Assembly (NCBI RefSeq): GCF_000378185.1
Contig: NZ_KB899378.1
Location: 124,001 to 188,000 of the forward strand
DNA length: 64,000 bases
DNA from: Salinimonas chungwhensis DSM 16280
GTDB lineage: Bacteria > Pseudomonadota > Gammaproteobacteria > Enterobacterales > Alteromonadaceae
Direction: 5' to 3'
Shown here: positions 44,155 through 53,961 of the stretch, in pieces
Position numbering within the stretch: the first letter of the stretch is position 1
Layout: each line of letters starts with the position of its first letter
Notes under the pieces: model-generated
Database searches by the model: none
What the model saw: only the letters and a program-made list of their open reading frames with translations
Told to the model about the DNA's origin: nothing
Program-made: the position numbers and the translations under genes

Positions 44155-45867
44155 ATGGCTAACATTCAATTAAAAAAAACCGCACTTGCGCTGGCGGCTT
44201 CAACATTGCTTGCTGCCGGGTGCAGCGATTCACCTGAACATACAGCGACAGCGCAAAGCGCCGAACAACAGCCTGTTACAACCACTGACAATAACAGTCA
44301 GCAAGAACAACAACTCACTATCGACAAAGAACGCCTGTTCATTTACCAGCCTGTGGCTTTGGATGCCGATCTTAGCCGATTGAGCGATAACCAAAAACAA
44401 ATGGTGGCGAAATTAATTGATGCTGCAATAGTCATGGATGACCTGTTTTGGGAGCAGGCTTTTGGGAGTGAAAAATCAGCATTCTTAAACAGCCTGACCA
44501 ATGAGGATATCGCCCATTTTGCACAAATTAATTATGGTCCGTGGGATAGACTGAACGGCGACGCGGCCTTTTTATCAACGTTTGACAGCAAACCTGAAGG
44601 GGCGCAGTTCTATCCTGAAGATATGACCAAAGAAGAGTTCGAACATGCCGAGTTTGAAGATAAAAAAGGCCTTTACTCTCTGGTCAGGCGCAATAATAAC
44701 GGCGACCTCTATACAATCCCTTATTCTAAAGCTTACCAGGCACAGTTAACGGAGGCCTCACAATTATTGAAAGAGGCTGCCAAACTGGCTGACGACAAAG
44801 ACTTTGCTAAATACCTCAGGCTGCGGGCAGAGGCGTTGCTGAGCAATGAATATCTTGATTCAGATATGGCCTGGATGGATATGAAGAGCAATCCGGTTGA
44901 ACTAGTGATCGGGCCCATTGAAACCTATGAAGACCAGCTATTTGGTTATCGGGCAGCATTTGAAGCCTATGTGTTGTTGAAGGACAAAGACTGGAGCGAA
45001 AAACTATCGAAATATGCTCAGTTTCTACCAGAGCTTCAGCGCGGCTTACCTGTTCCTGATAAATATAAAGCTGAAATGCCCGGGTCAGACGCCGATTTAG
45101 GCGCCTATGACGTTATTTATTATGCTGGACACTCCAATGCTGGCAGCAAAACCATAGCCATCAATCTGCCCAATGATGAGCGTGTACAGCTGGAAAAAGG
45201 TACTCGCCGACTACAGCTGAAAAATGCCATGCAGGCAAAATTTGAGCATATCCTGATGCCGATATCCAAACAATTGATTGTTCCTTCACAACGTGAACAC
45301 ATCACTTTTGATGCTTTTTTTGCCAATACCATGTTTCATGAAGTTGCCCACGGTCTGGGCATAAAAAATACGCTGGATGGCAAAGGTACAGTGCGGTCGG
45401 CACTGAAAGAACATGCTTCGGCACTTGAAGAAGGCAAAGCGGACATTCTGGGGCTATATATGGTTCAAAGCCTGTTGGAAAAAGGTGAGATAACAGAGGG
45501 CGCGTTAGAGGACTACTATGTGACCTTTATGGCTGGAATTTTCCGCTCAGTGCGCTTTGGCGCTTCCAGTGCGCACGGTAAAGCTAACATGATCCGCTTT
45601 AATTATTTTGCCCAGGAAGGTGCATTCGAAAAAACCGAAGACGGCTTTTATCGGGTAAATATGGAAAAAATGCAGGATGCTGTAAAAACGCTGTCGCAAA
45701 AAATCCTTATTTTACAAGGCGACGGCGACTATCAGGGGGTGACTCAGCTGGTAGAAAAAATGGGCGTAATAAAACCTGAACTGGCCAGTGATTTGGCTAA
45801 ACTGGAAAAAGCTGATATCCCGGTAGATATTCATTTTAACCAGGGCAAAGCGCAGCTTGGCCTGTAA
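44155..45867 (+). CDS. M49-like (dipeptidyl-peptidase III family) zinc lipoprotein
   Basis: A 570-residue predicted lipoprotein (lipobox LLAAGC, Cys23) with a low-complexity Gln/Thr linker (about 25-55) and a large domain related to dipeptidyl-peptidase III. The zinc motif is HEVAHG (His395, Glu396, His399) and the downstream EEGKAD motif (about 425-430) supplies the third ligand. Classical M49 enzymes have HExxGH, one residue longer; here it is plain HExxH. It would act in the periplasm, perhaps on peptides. Starts at 44146 and 44155 are both possible; 44155 has GAG 4 nt upstream. It stands alone and shares a terminator with convergent hinT. Confidence 0.8.
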   Translation: MANIQLKKTALALAASTLLAAGCSDSPEHTATAQSAEQQPVTTTDNNSQQEQQLTIDKERLFIYQPVALDADLSRLSDNQKQMVAKLIDAAIVMDDLFWEQAFGSEKSAFLNSLTNEDIAHFAQINYGPWDRLNGDAAFLSTFDSKPEGAQFYPEDMTKEEFEHAEFEDKKGLYSLVRRNNNGDLYTIPYSKAYQAQLTEASQLLKEAAKLADDKDFAKYLRLRAEALLSNEYLDSDMAWMDMKSNPVELVIGPIETYEDQLFGYRAAFEAYVLLKDKDWSEKLSKYAQFLPELQRGLPVPDKYKAEMPGSDADLGAYDVIYYAGHSNAGSKTIAINLPNDERVQLEKGTRRLQLKNAMQAKFEHILMPISKQLIVPSQREHITFDAFFANTMFHEVAHGLGIKNTLDGKGTVRSALKEHASALEEGKADILGLYMVQSLLEKGEITEGALEDYYVTFMAGIFRSVRFGASSAHGKANMIRFNYFAQEGAFEKTEDGFYRVNMEKMQDAVKTLSQKILILQGDGDYQGVTQLVEKMGVIKPELASDLAKLEKADIPVDIHFNQGKAQLGL

Positions 45868-45882
45868 CTTATCTTCAGCGAG

Positions 45883-45910
45883 AAAAAGGGAGGCTTAGCC
45901 TCCCTTTTTT
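45883..45910. terminator. Bidirectional terminator between the M49-like gene and hinT
   Basis: AAAAAGGGAGGC (45883-45894) and GCCTCCCTTTTT pair over a TTA loop; U-runs are produced on both strands. Confidence 0.92.
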
Positions 45911-46277
45911 ATTCTAAATTTTTGGGTTTGTCAGTGTATGGAGGCCAGCCTAATAGCTTTCCACCCATTACATGCAAATGAATGTGATAAACGCTCTGCC
46001 CACCAAATTCATTACAGTTCATCACCGTACGATAACCCTCATCAGCGATACCCAGCTCATCAGCCACCTTTGCCGCCACAACTGACAAGTGACCTACCAG
46101 TGCCTCATCTGCCTCGGTAATATCGTTAATGGTGGCGATGGCTTTTTTTGGGATTACCAGAAAGTGTACCGGAGCCTGGGGGTTAATATCTTTAAACGCC
46201 AGCGACTGTTCATCCTCGTACAGAATCTCCGCCTCGATATCGCGATTTATGATCTTAGTAAAAATAGTCTCAGACAT
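45909..46277 (-). CDS. hinT: HIT-family purine nucleoside phosphoramidase
   Basis: A 122-residue cytoplasmic HIT protein. The histidine triad reads HIHLHVMGG near the C-terminus, and FLVIPKKAIATI and GGQSVYHIH complete the nucleotide site. HinT hydrolyses adenosine phosphoramidates. The ATG at 46277 follows AGGA at 6-nt spacing; the frame extends seven codons upstream without support. It lies upstream of the convergent M49-like gene and 48 bp after uppP on the same strand direction of reading. Confidence 0.92.
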   Translation of the reverse strand: MSETIFTKIINRDIEAEILYEDEQSLAFKDINPQAPVHFLVIPKKAIATINDITEADEALVGHLSVVAAKVADELGIADEGYRTVMNCNEFGGQSVYHIHLHVMGGKLLGWPPYTDKPKNLE

Positions 46278-46325
46278 GCTATATCCTTTTATTTTCAAAT
46301 AGTGGCCTGACGTTTTATACGCATT

Positions 46326-47126
46326 TTACGCGAAGACAAACCACAGTAACACTGCACCCAGCACCAGCCTGTATATTACAAACGGCAGCATGCCGATACG
46401 GGAGATCCAGCTTAAAAACAGATAAATACACAGATAGGCACTGACAAACGAAAAGGCCGCGCCATACAACAGAGCGCCCCAGTCTACTGCTTCGCCAGAC
46501 TGTACTAATTCCAGAACGGCCAGCGTACCAGCGCCAAGAATAACGGGTACAGATAGCAAAAACGAAAATCTGGCGGCACTTTCCCGATTGAACCCCAGCA
46601 TTAGCGCTGCCGTCATGGTAATTCCTGAGCGGGAGGTGCCGGGAATCAATGCAATAGCCTGGGCCAGACCAATAATAATTGCCCCTTTCAGACCCATATT
46701 CGATAAGTCTCTGGTGTGGCGGGCAGCCCTGTCGGCGTACCACAGTAACAAGCCAAAGACGATGGTAGTACAGGCAATAACCAGTGCGCTGCGTGCGTTA
46801 ACAGCAATCCAGTCTTTTAGCAAAAAGCCTGCGACCACCGCCGGAATGGTGGCCAGAATAACATACCAGGCAAGCTTGCTATCCTGGGTCTGATGTTTTG
46901 TAAACCCCCGGGTCAACCAGGCACCTGCCATACAATAAATATCGTTTCGAAAATAAATCATAACTGCGAGCAAGCTACCCACATGAACAGCAACATCAAA
47001 TGCCAGCCCCTGATTCACCCACCCCAACAGTTCGGCAGGTAAAATCAAATGTGCAGAACTACTAATGGGCAAAAATTCAGTGATTCCCTGAATAATTGCC
47101 AACACAATAATTTCAAAAAGCGTCAT
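46326..47126 (-). CDS. uppP: Undecaprenyl-diphosphatase UppP/BacA
   Basis: A 266-residue polytopic inner-membrane enzyme that dephosphorylates undecaprenyl diphosphate for peptidoglycan lipid-carrier recycling and confers bacitracin tolerance. Both signature motifs are present: [15 protein letters not shown] near residue 14 and [11 protein letters not shown] at about 160, with the conserved Glu, Ser, His and Arg. It begins 3 bp after the folK stop codon, so folB-folK-uppP form one operon. Confidence 0.95.
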   Translation of the reverse strand: MTLFEIIVLAIIQGITEFLPISSSAHLILPAELLGWVNQGLAFDVAVHVGSLLAVMIYFRNDIYCMAGAWLTRGFTKHQTQDSKLAWYVILATIPAVVAGFLLKDWIAVNARSALVIACTTIVFGLLLWYADRAARHTRDLSNMGLKGAIIIGLAQAIALIPGTSRSGITMTAALMLGFNRESAARFSFLLSVPVILGAGTLAVLELVQSGEAVDWGALLYGAAFSFVSAYLCIYLFLSWISRIGMLPFVIYRLVLGAVLLWFVFA

Positions 47127-47129
47127 TGC

Positions 47130-47627
47130 TTATACATCGCTCCAGTCAAAAGCTATTGGCCACAAAGGCTGGTTATTGTCTTCAAATGTTTGCCATAACA
47201 CCCGATAGGTTGTTTGAACCTGTGGATGAATATCTTCTGGCACCAGTTCAGCCAGCGGCCGCAGCACAAAGGCATTGTAAAGAATTTCCTCTCTGGGCAG
47301 GGGTATCGGGTGCGCAGTCACTACGTCGTTAAAGGTCAAAAGATCCAGATCAAGAGTACGGGAACAAAACTTTTTTTCCGTGTGTGTCCTTCCATTCTCT
47401 TTTTCAATTTGCTTTAACCTGTCGTTGACTTGCGCCACATCCAGCCCTGTACAAGCACATACCACCAAATTGTAAAAGGTGGCCCCATCAAAGCCTACGG
47501 CTTCACTTTCGTAAACCGAAGAGCAAATCACATGGCTGAAATGTTGCTTTAGCGCCGCTACGCCCGCCCTGATATGCTCGGTCCTTTCAATGTTCGAGCC
47601 AACACTTATAAGAATTCTGTTTATCAT
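47130..47627 (-). CDS. folK: 2-amino-4-hydroxy-6-hydroxymethyldihydropteridine diphosphokinase
   Basis: A 165-residue HPPK of the folate pathway that transfers diphosphate from ATP to the hydroxymethyl-pterin made by FolB. Motifs: SVGSNI at the N-terminus, GPTFYN-like GATFYNLV, and the magnesium-binding RTLDLDLL with IPLPREE. Its ATG overlaps the folB stop by 4 bp, which indicates coupling of two successive enzymes. Confidence 0.94.
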   Translation of the reverse strand: MINRILISVGSNIERTEHIRAGVAALKQHFSHVICSSVYESEAVGFDGATFYNLVVCACTGLDVAQVNDRLKQIEKENGRTHTEKKFCSRTLDLDLLTFNDVVTAHPIPLPREEILYNAFVLRPLAELVPEDIHPQVQTTYRVLWQTFEDNNQPLWPIAFDWSDV

Positions 47628-47980
47628 TGATCACGCGCTGCTGAAATAGTCACCGTAACCGCTTTTGCGTCAGGCAGAATATTTGGTTTGGTAATGGCCA
47701 GGGAAATAGCGGCGATGGGAAATGCGCGAAGTACCGCATTACACAGAAAATGCCCCAGGGCTTCCAGCAGCTCAAACTGAGTAGAGGTAGCCTCGGATTG
47801 AATAAACTCAGCTAGCACAGCGTAGTCGATAGTATCGGCTACATCGTCACTGTGCCGGGCCCGAAGCAAGTCAGCCTGGATGGTCAGGTCAATCAGCAAA
47901 TGTGTTTTTTGCTTTCGTTCCCAGTCATAAACGCCGATAAGCGCATCAACACCCAGTTCCTGAATATGTATCTGATCCAT
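47624..47980 (-). CDS. folB: Dihydroneopterin aldolase
   Basis: A 118-residue FolB that converts dihydroneopterin to 6-hydroxymethyldihydropterin. It has the family's LGVDALIGVYDWERKQK start (catalytic Tyr/Glu region), DTIDYAVLAEFI and a C-terminal strand ITKPNILPDAKAVTVTI. It is the first gene of folB-folK-uppP and diverges from plsY with 125 bp between. Confidence 0.94.
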   Translation of the reverse strand: MDQIHIQELGVDALIGVYDWERKQKTHLLIDLTIQADLLRARHSDDVADTIDYAVLAEFIQSEATSTQFELLEALGHFLCNAVLRAFPIAAISLAITKPNILPDAKAVTVTISAARDQ

Positions 47981-48105
47981 AAATTGCAGCCAATTTGGTT
48001 AGCTGGCGCACTATCGCTCAGTCGCTGACATGCGTATGTGACTGGCGCATTTACGCGCTTTTTAGTAGTGTGAAGCAAGTGTAACCTGAACATCGGCCGT
48101 ATAAC

Positions 48106-48723
48106 ATGATTGCAACGATAATTTTGATGGTGAGCATTGCTTACCTGTGCGGCTCACTTTCCAGTGCTGTCGTCATCTGCCAGTTATACCGGCTACCCGA
48201 CCCACGACAGGCGGGCTCACAGAATCCGGGGGCAACTAATGTTTATCGCCTGGGCGGTAGAATTCCCGCTATTTTAGTTTTGGTCATGGATATATTGAAA
48301 GGCACCGTGCCGGTATACATCAGCTATTGGATAGGTATTGATGCGGTGGCGCTGGGGCTGATCGGTATTGCCGCTTGTTTGGGCCATATTTTTCCGCTCT
48401 ATTTTGGGTTCAAAGGCGGCAAAGCGGTGGCGACTGCTTTTGGGGCAATGCTGCCCATCGGCTTGCAATTCGGCGCCCTGCTTATTTTCACCTGGTGTGT
48501 AGCCCTGTTTATCTGGGGTTATTCATCATTGGCAGCTATCATCACTGTCGCCCTTGCGCCGGTATATGTTTGGTTTATCAAGCCGTTATATACCCTACCT
48601 GTGGCGATGTTGTCTTTGCTGATTATTCTGCGTCACCGGGCTAATATTCAGCGTCTGTTGAAAGGTGAGGAAACCAGAGTCTGGAATAAGCAGGGCAAGC
48701 TCAAATCTGATGGTCAGCCTTAA
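48106..48723 (+). CDS. plsY: Acyl-phosphate glycerol-3-phosphate acyltransferase PlsY
   Basis: A 205-residue inner-membrane enzyme that acylates glycerol-3-phosphate from acyl phosphate, the first step of phospholipid synthesis. About five helices are visible, with the three PlsY motifs: [23 protein letters not shown] and [13 protein letters not shown]. It is divergent from folB, an arrangement frequent in gammaproteobacteria near tsaD. Confidence 0.95.
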   Translation: MIATIILMVSIAYLCGSLSSAVVICQLYRLPDPRQAGSQNPGATNVYRLGGRIPAILVLVMDILKGTVPVYISYWIGIDAVALGLIGIAACLGHIFPLYFGFKGGKAVATAFGAMLPIGLQFGALLIFTWCVALFIWGYSSLAAIITVALAPVYVWFIKPLYTLPVAMLSLLIILRHRANIQRLLKGEETRVWNKQGKLKSDGQP

Positions 48724-48749
48724 GCCCGCCTGTAAGATTCAACACGCGC

Positions 48750-49976
48750 CTACTCTAAGCCTTGTCGGATAATTTCCAGCGTCCCATCGATATCATCCGG
48801 TAAAGGCAAACCCATAATGTGGACAACGGCCGGATAGATCTCAAGATTACTCATCGGTGGTAGCTGCTTATCTACTTTAAATGCAGGGCCTGCCGCTATG
48901 AAGGTCGCCCCCATCGCCGGTGTCTCTGGCCAGTATCCATGCGCGCCAGGCTTAATATTACTTTGTTCATTGTCAGCAAAGACAACCCCGGGCTGTGCCT
49001 GCAACACAATATCGCCGGTCCGGGCAGTGACCGGATAATGATACTTCTTACGCAGCGTGGAGTTCATTACCTTGAAGCCTTGATTTGCAATACTCTCCAG
49101 ATGACCTTCCAGCTTAGTTATCTGTTGCGACGCGTTTTTTCCCCGGGCGTAAATATGCACCTGAGTATGCTGATTGACCACCTCAAACAACGTTGAATCG
49201 ATGGATAGTGTTTCTAATAAGATTTTTTTGCTGGCATCGGTTTGTTGCATACCGTGATCAGAAACAATAATCACATTTACCGGGAAATCAAAAGTCTGCA
49301 GGCGCTTATAAAGCTGGCCCAACAGGGCATCTATGCGGGTCACCGCATCTTCTGTTTGTTTCGCGTCAGGCCCGAAGTTATGTCCCTGACTATCGACCAG
49401 TGAAAAATAACCAGCGATAAATCGTGGGCGAGTCTCGGCGGGCAGTGTGAGCCAGTCAATAATTTGGTCCACACGCGCCTGATAATCTGCATATTTGGAG
49501 TAATGATAATAGTAGGTTGGCGTGCGCCCGTTTATCCGGGCATCAGACTCAGGCCAGAAATAGGTGGCAGCTTTAACACCATTTAACTCTGCTAAATTCC
49601 ACAATGGCGTTCCGTTAAGCCAGGTACTGTCTTGGTTTCCTTTACCCATGGCGTAATGGGCAAACCCGTTACCCTTCGGCCTTGTCTTATCGGCGAACCG
49701 ATTATTCACAATGCCATGGTTGACCGGATACCGCCCGGTAATGACCGAGAGATGATTAGGAAAGGTATTTGCCGGATAAACCGGTATCAACCGTTCGGAC
49801 CTTATTCCCTGTTTTGCAATGTTGGCCAGTGCTTCAGCCTGATATTTTTCTATATAATCATGGCGCAGCCCGTCCACTGAAATAAGTACCACGTGCTGGT
49901 TGTTGGTGGGTTTGGCAGTCGCTTCCATGCTGAGCATTATCAGGCCCAGACAAAAGCTCAGTAAAAATCGTAACAT
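48750..49976 (-). CDS. Ectonucleotide pyrophosphatase/phosphodiesterase (alkaline phosphatase superfamily)
   Basis: A 408-residue enzyme with a signal peptide (about 1-21, ending ATA), so it is secreted to the periplasm. The NPP fold is shown by the metal and nucleophile motifs in order: SVDGLRHDY, the threonine nucleophile in NTFPNHLSVITGRYP, DSQGHNFGP, SDHGM, and a final His in GAHGYWP. Such enzymes hydrolyse nucleotide diphosphate or phosphodiester bonds outside the cytoplasm. It lies between plsY (convergent) and tsaD (upstream on the same strand, 88 bp). No Pho box was noticed in front of it. The precise substrate is unknown. Confidence 0.88.
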   Translation of the reverse strand: MLRFLLSFCLGLIMLSMEATAKPTNNQHVVLISVDGLRHDYIEKYQAEALANIAKQGIRSERLIPVYPANTFPNHLSVITGRYPVNHGIVNNRFADKTRPKGNGFAHYAMGKGNQDSTWLNGTPLWNLAELNGVKAATYFWPESDARINGRTPTYYYHYSKYADYQARVDQIIDWLTLPAETRPRFIAGYFSLVDSQGHNFGPDAKQTEDAVTRIDALLGQLYKRLQTFDFPVNVIIVSDHGMQQTDASKKILLETLSIDSTLFEVVNQHTQVHIYARGKNASQQITKLEGHLESIANQGFKVMNSTLRKKYHYPVTARTGDIVLQAQPGVVFADNEQSNIKPGAHGYWPETPAMGATFIAAGPAFKVDKQLPPMSNLEIYPAVVHIMGLPLPDDIDGTLEIIRQGLE

Positions 49977-50064
49977 TGATAGCTTCCGTTAACATCTTTT
50001 TGAAAGTCTCGCGGCTAGCCATGTCAGCCTGATGACGCGCATTTTACACAATGATGACACAGCC

Positions 50065-51081
50065 TTAATCAACGGCCGGCAGGGTATCCAGCGGCCACCG
50101 GGGGTTAGCGGTGGCACTGAGATCTACGGTTTGTCCGGCTTTGAGTCGCTGCATCCCGGCATAGGCAATCATTGCGCCGTTGTCAGTGCAATAAGCAAGA
50201 CTTGGATAATACACCTCGCCGTGGAGTTTTTTCATCATGCCTTCCATCGCCGCTCGTAGCCGTTTATTAGCACTCACACCACCAGCAATCACTAGCCGCT
50301 TCATGCCGGTTTGCTTAAGCGCCCGGCGACATTTGATCATTAATGTATCCACCACGGCCTCCTCAAAGGCATAGGCAATATTGGCGTGGGTCTGCTCATC
50401 ACTCTTAGCACCCCGAATGGTATTCGCGGCGAATGTTTTGAGGCCGCTGAAGCTAAAATCCAGGCCCGGGCGGTCGGTCATAGGCCTTGGGAACTGATAG
50501 TGGCCGGGTTCACCCTTTTCGGCCAATTTGGCCAGTAGCGGCCCGCCCGGATAATCCAGCCCCAGCAATTTGGCTGTCTTATCAAACGCTTCCCCGGCCG
50601 CATCGTCTATGGATTCCCCCAGCACCTCATATCGCCCCAGTCCGGCGACTTTGACAAGCATAGAATGGCCGCCGGATACCAGTAAGGCCACAAACGGAAA
50701 GTCGGGCTTTTCCTTTTCTAACATAGGTGCCAGTAAATGCCCTTCCATGTGATGGACACCTACCGCTGGTATATCCCACGCAAAAGCCAGGGCGCGACCT
50801 ACGGAAGACCCCACCAGCAAAGCGCCTACCAGCCCTGGCCCCTGGGTAAAGGCGATGCCATCCAGATCGCGCGGCGAGGTTTTAGCGTCCTGCATGGCTT
50901 TTTCTATTAAAGGCAGGGTTTTACGGACATGATCCCGGGAGGCTAGTTCAGGCACCACCCCGCCATAATCAGCATGCAGTTTTACCTGACTGTATAATTC
51001 GTGAGATAATAACCCTTGCTGATCATCGTAGACCGCGATACCGGTTTCATCACAGGAAGTTTCGATTCCCAGAATACGCAT
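50065..51081 (-). CDS. tsaD: tRNA threonylcarbamoyladenosine synthase subunit TsaD
   Basis: A 338-residue cytoplasmic ASKHA-fold protein that transfers the threonylcarbamoyl group to A37 of ANN-decoding tRNAs. Signatures: [12 protein letters not shown], the metal-binding [29 protein letters not shown] and [13 protein letters not shown]. The ATG at 51081 gives the usual [10 protein letters not shown] start; an ATG four codons upstream is less likely. It diverges from rpsU, as is common in gammaproteobacteria. Confidence 0.96.
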   Translation of the reverse strand: MRILGIETSCDETGIAVYDDQQGLLSHELYSQVKLHADYGGVVPELASRDHVRKTLPLIEKAMQDAKTSPRDLDGIAFTQGPGLVGALLVGSSVGRALAFAWDIPAVGVHHMEGHLLAPMLEKEKPDFPFVALLVSGGHSMLVKVAGLGRYEVLGESIDDAAGEAFDKTAKLLGLDYPGGPLLAKLAEKGEPGHYQFPRPMTDRPGLDFSFSGLKTFAANTIRGAKSDEQTHANIAYAFEEAVVDTLMIKCRRALKQTGMKRLVIAGGVSANKRLRAAMEGMMKKLHGEVYYPSLAYCTDNGAMIAYAGMQRLKAGQTVDLSATANPRWPLDTLPAVD

Positions 51082-51194
51082 AAGTTGACCCATACCTGCT
51101 TAAAAGACGGCAGGAGTTTACCGCGTATGATGAGGGCTGGGAATGGTGGATCGTAGATTTGGCAGCAAATTGGCTATTTTTTAACAATTCTGGC

Positions 51195-51223
51195 TTTACA
51201 TTTGGTCCGCGAATGATTAGAAT
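51195..51223 (+). promoter_or_regulatory. Sigma-70 promoter of rpsU-yqeY-dnaG-rpoD
   Basis: TTTACA (51195-51200), a 17-bp spacer and TAGAAT (51218-51223) lie 83 bp before the rpsU ATG. Confidence 0.7.
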
Positions 51224-51305
51224 TTCGCACCATTTTTAACCCGGGTGCCATTTTCTGAGCATAAATTGCCCGGTTCAACTGTGATAATTTTGAGGTGAGT
51301 ACTTA

Positions 51306-51521
51306 ATGCCTATCGTTAAAGTTAGAGAAAACGAGCCGTTTGACGTCGCGCTTCGTCGTTTCAAGCGTTCTTGTGAAAAAGCAGGCGTTCTGTCAGAAGT
51401 TCGTCGTCGTGAATTTTTCGAAAAGCCTACGTGGGAACGTAAGCGCAAGAAAGCTGCAGCGAAGAAACGTCATTTGAAAAAGCTGGCTCGCGAAAACGCA
51501 CGTCGCGTAAAACTCTACTAA
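51306..51521 (+). CDS. rpsU: 30S ribosomal protein S21
   Basis: The 71-residue S21, full length and highly basic: [20 protein letters not shown] at the start and an Arg/Lys-rich C-terminal helix. It supports translation initiation on the 30S subunit. GAGGTGAG lies just before the ATG. It heads the macromolecular synthesis operon; a hairpin after it may reduce readthrough into the downstream genes. Confidence 0.98.
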   Translation: MPIVKVRENEPFDVALRRFKRSCEKAGVLSEVRRREFFEKPTWERKRKKAAAKKRHLKKLARENARRVKLY

Positions 51522-51536
51522 GATAGTGGTTATTCT

Positions 51537-51560
51537 CAAAGGTGCCTGCTGGCACCTTTG
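51537..51560 (+). terminator. Attenuator-like hairpin between rpsU and yqeY
   Basis: CAAAGGTGCC (51537-51546) and GGCACCTTTG (51551-51560) form a perfect 10-bp stem with a TGCT loop, followed only by TCGTTTATAA. The weak U-tract suits partial termination, giving more S21 than DnaG and RpoD. Confidence 0.65.
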
Positions 51561-51595
51561 TCGTTTATAAGGCTTTCTTTTTATAGGGTCCTGCC

Positions 51596-52042
51596 ATGGC
51601 TTTAATTGAAGAATTAAAAAATGCGCAGAAAGATGCCATGCGAGCTAAAGATAAAGTTCGTCTGGGCACCATCCGAATGGCAGTCGCTGCTATTCGTCAG
51701 CGCGAAATTGATGAGCAGATTACGTTAAGTGATGCCGATGTACTGGCAGTCTTGACGAAGATGATCAAACAGCGTCAGGATGCTGCAAAGCAGTACGATG
51801 ATGCCGGACGTGAAGATCTTGCGGCTACAGAGCGTGCTGAAATCAGCGTGATTGAAAGTTTTATGCCGCAGCCGTTGACTGATGCAGAGCTGGATGCGCT
51901 GATTGATGAGGCTATGACTCAGACTGGTGCCAGTGGCATGCAGGATATGGGTAAAGTCATGGGGCAGTTGAAACCCAATGTTCAGGGTCGCACTGATATG
52001 GGTGCACTGAGCGGCAAAATCAAAGCCCGTTTAAACAGCTAA
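51596..52042 (+). CDS. yqeY: GatB/YqeY domain-containing protein
   Basis: A 148-residue helical protein of the YqeY family (ALIEELKNAQKDAMRAKDK at the start, KQRQDAAKQYDDAGR, and a C-terminal GKVMGQLKPNVQGR). The domain resembles the tail of the GatB amidotransferase subunit that contacts tRNA, but no function is proven for stand-alone YqeY. It lies between rpsU and dnaG in the same direction, a position seen in many non-enteric gammaproteobacteria. Confidence 0.93.
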   Translation: MALIEELKNAQKDAMRAKDKVRLGTIRMAVAAIRQREIDEQITLSDADVLAVLTKMIKQRQDAAKQYDDAGREDLAATERAEISVIESFMPQPLTDAELDALIDEAMTQTGASGMQDMGKVMGQLKPNVQGRTDMGALSGKIKARLNS

Positions 52043-52051
52043 AGCGATTTC

Positions 52052-52079
52052 GGCGCAACGATTCACTGTTGCGCCATTT
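52052..52079 (+). terminator. Weak terminator-like hairpin between yqeY and dnaG
   Basis: GGCGCAAC (52052-52059) and GTTGCGCC (52068-52075) pair over 8 nt; only ATTTT follows, so readthrough is expected. Confidence 0.45.
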
Positions 52080-52124
52080 TCCCATCTTGTTAAAGTAACT
52101 GCTTTCTTTTAGAAAACAAAATTC

Positions 52125-53915
52125 ATGGCCGGAAAAATACCTCGGGATTTCATCGATGATGTCCTGTCCAGAACCGACGTTGTCGATATTGTTGACACCC
52201 GGGTCAAACTTAAAAAAGCCGGTAAAAATTATCAGGCTTGCTGCCCGTTTCATAATGAAAAAACCCCCTCTTTCACTGTAAGTCAGGATAAGCAGTTCTA
52301 TCATTGCTTTGGTTGTGGCGCCCACGGGAATGCTATTTCCTTTTTGATGGAATTTGATCGACTGGAGTTTGTCGAGGCAATTGAAGAGCTGGCCAAGTTA
52401 CACGGTCTTGAAGTTCCGCGGGAGCAAGGCACCACGCCGGCAATGAGTCAGGCCAAAAAACTGCAGCAGGAAGACGACTATAGCTTGATGGAACAGGTAG
52501 CCAGATACTACCGGCATCAGCTACGCAGTCACCCAAACAGCTCAAAAGCTATCACCTATCTGAAAGGTCGTGGCTTGTCCGGCGATATAGTTAAACAGTG
52601 GGACATTGGTTACGCCCCCAGCGAATGGGATGGTGTCCTTAAAACATTCGGCACGACCTCGCAGCGAGTTAATCAGCTTATCGAGCTTAAGCTGGTTAAT
52701 CAAAATGATAACGGCAAGCAGTATGACTTTTTCCGCGATCGCATCATGTTTCCTATTCGGGATCGTCGAGGGCGGGTAGTCGGATTTGGTGGCCGCGTGC
52801 TGGAAAGTGATAACGGCCCGAAATACCTCAATTCGCCAGAAACCCGCATTTTTCATAAAGGGCAAGAGCTGTTTGGCTACTATCAGGTCCGTCAGAATAA
52901 TCGCCATCTCGACAAAATTATGGTGGTGGAAGGCTATATGGATGTGGTGGCGCTCAGTCAGTTTGATATCAATATCGCTACCGCTGCCCTGGGTACTGCC
53001 ACAACGCCTGATCATTTGAGCCTGTTAATGCGCTCCACCAACCATATTGTATGCTGTTACGATGGTGATAATGCCGGTCGCCAGGCCGCGTGGCGTGCAC
53101 TGGAAAATGCGCTGCCGGTCTTAAAGGATGGCGTGAAGCTCACCTTTATGTTTTTACCCGATGGCGAGGATCCTGACACAATGGTAAGAAGTGTGGGTGC
53201 AGAACCATTATTAACCATGCTTGATAAGGAGGCGCTGCCCCTGTCCCGTTTCTTCTTTGAAACCCTGTTAAAGACTCATGAGGCGGGCACACCAGAAGGT
53301 AAACTGGCGTTAAAGACAGCGGCGCAGCCTCTTATTGATAGTGTTGCAGGTGAAAATCAACGCGCAATGTTAGCCGAAGAACTGGCCAAACATACTGGCG
53401 AGTACGATCGTTTCAGGCTCCAACAGGATATTGCGCAGGCCAATCAGCACGCATCCCGGCCGGGCGGCGGAGCCAGTCGCCACACCGTGCAGAAAACCCG
53501 TCTGTCACCGGTGCGCACCCTGGTTCGCCTGTTGCTGGACACGCCCTCCCTGGCGGCGCGTTGCGATGAGGTGATGCCGCAGCTGTTGGGAGGCAGCGGC
53601 ATTGCGGGCATTGACCTGCTTACAGATATTCACCATTACTGTATACAGCATCCGCGAACAACCACGGCCCAGCTTATTGAAAACTTCCGCGATCATCCCC
53701 ATTCTTCTGCTATCGCTAAGTTACTGCAACAGGAACACCTGGTCAGCGAGACAGAACAGGAACGGGTTTTCAAAGATAGTTTCGCGCGGTTGCTGGATTG
53801 GCATTTTGATAGTCGTATTGAAACCTTACTTTCACGCTCGCGGATCCAACCACTTAGCCGAGCGGAAAAAGAAGAGCTGACTATGCTGATGAAAGAACGT
53901 CAATCGATGCATTAG
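52125..53915 (+). CDS. dnaG: DNA primase
   Basis: A 596-residue primase that synthesises RNA primers at the replication fork. Domains in order: a CHC2-type zinc finger (about 40-64; CCPFHNEKTPSF and FYHCFGCGAHGN), the RNA polymerase core with the TOPRIM site (MVVEGYMDVVAL, about 265-276, and DGDNAGRQAAWRAL), and a helicase-binding C-terminal domain (about 445-596). Length is close to E. coli DnaG (581). It is the third gene of the macromolecular synthesis operon. Confidence 0.97.
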   Translation: MAGKIPRDFIDDVLSRTDVVDIVDTRVKLKKAGKNYQACCPFHNEKTPSFTVSQDKQFYHCFGCGAHGNAISFLMEFDRLEFVEAIEELAKLHGLEVPREQGTTPAMSQAKKLQQEDDYSLMEQVARYYRHQLRSHPNSSKAITYLKGRGLSGDIVKQWDIGYAPSEWDGVLKTFGTTSQRVNQLIELKLVNQNDNGKQYDFFRDRIMFPIRDRRGRVVGFGGRVLESDNGPKYLNSPETRIFHKGQELFGYYQVRQNNRHLDKIMVVEGYMDVVALSQFDINIATAALGTATTPDHLSLLMRSTNHIVCCYDGDNAGRQAAWRALENALPVLKDGVKLTFMFLPDGEDPDTMVRSVGAEPLLTMLDKEALPLSRFFFETLLKTHEAGTPEGKLALKTAAQPLIDSVAGENQRAMLAEELAKHTGEYDRFRLQQDIAQANQHASRPGGGASRHTVQKTRLSPVRTLVRLLLDTPSLAARCDEVMPQLLGGSGIAGIDLLTDIHHYCIQHPRTTTAQLIENFRDHPHSSAIAKLLQQEHLVSETEQERVFKDSFARLLDWHFDSRIETLLSRSRIQPLSRAEKEELTMLMKERQSMH

Positions 53916-53931
53916 CAGATATTATTTTTGT

Positions 53932-53961
53932 TTGAAAAACATGCCTGTAGCCTAGTATAAA
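53932..53961 (+). promoter_or_regulatory. Candidate internal promoter before rpoD
   Basis: TTGAAA (53932-53937) and TATAAA (53956-53961) with an 18-bp spacer lie in the 245-bp dnaG-rpoD gap. The long gap itself suggests separate transcription of rpoD. Confidence 0.5.
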
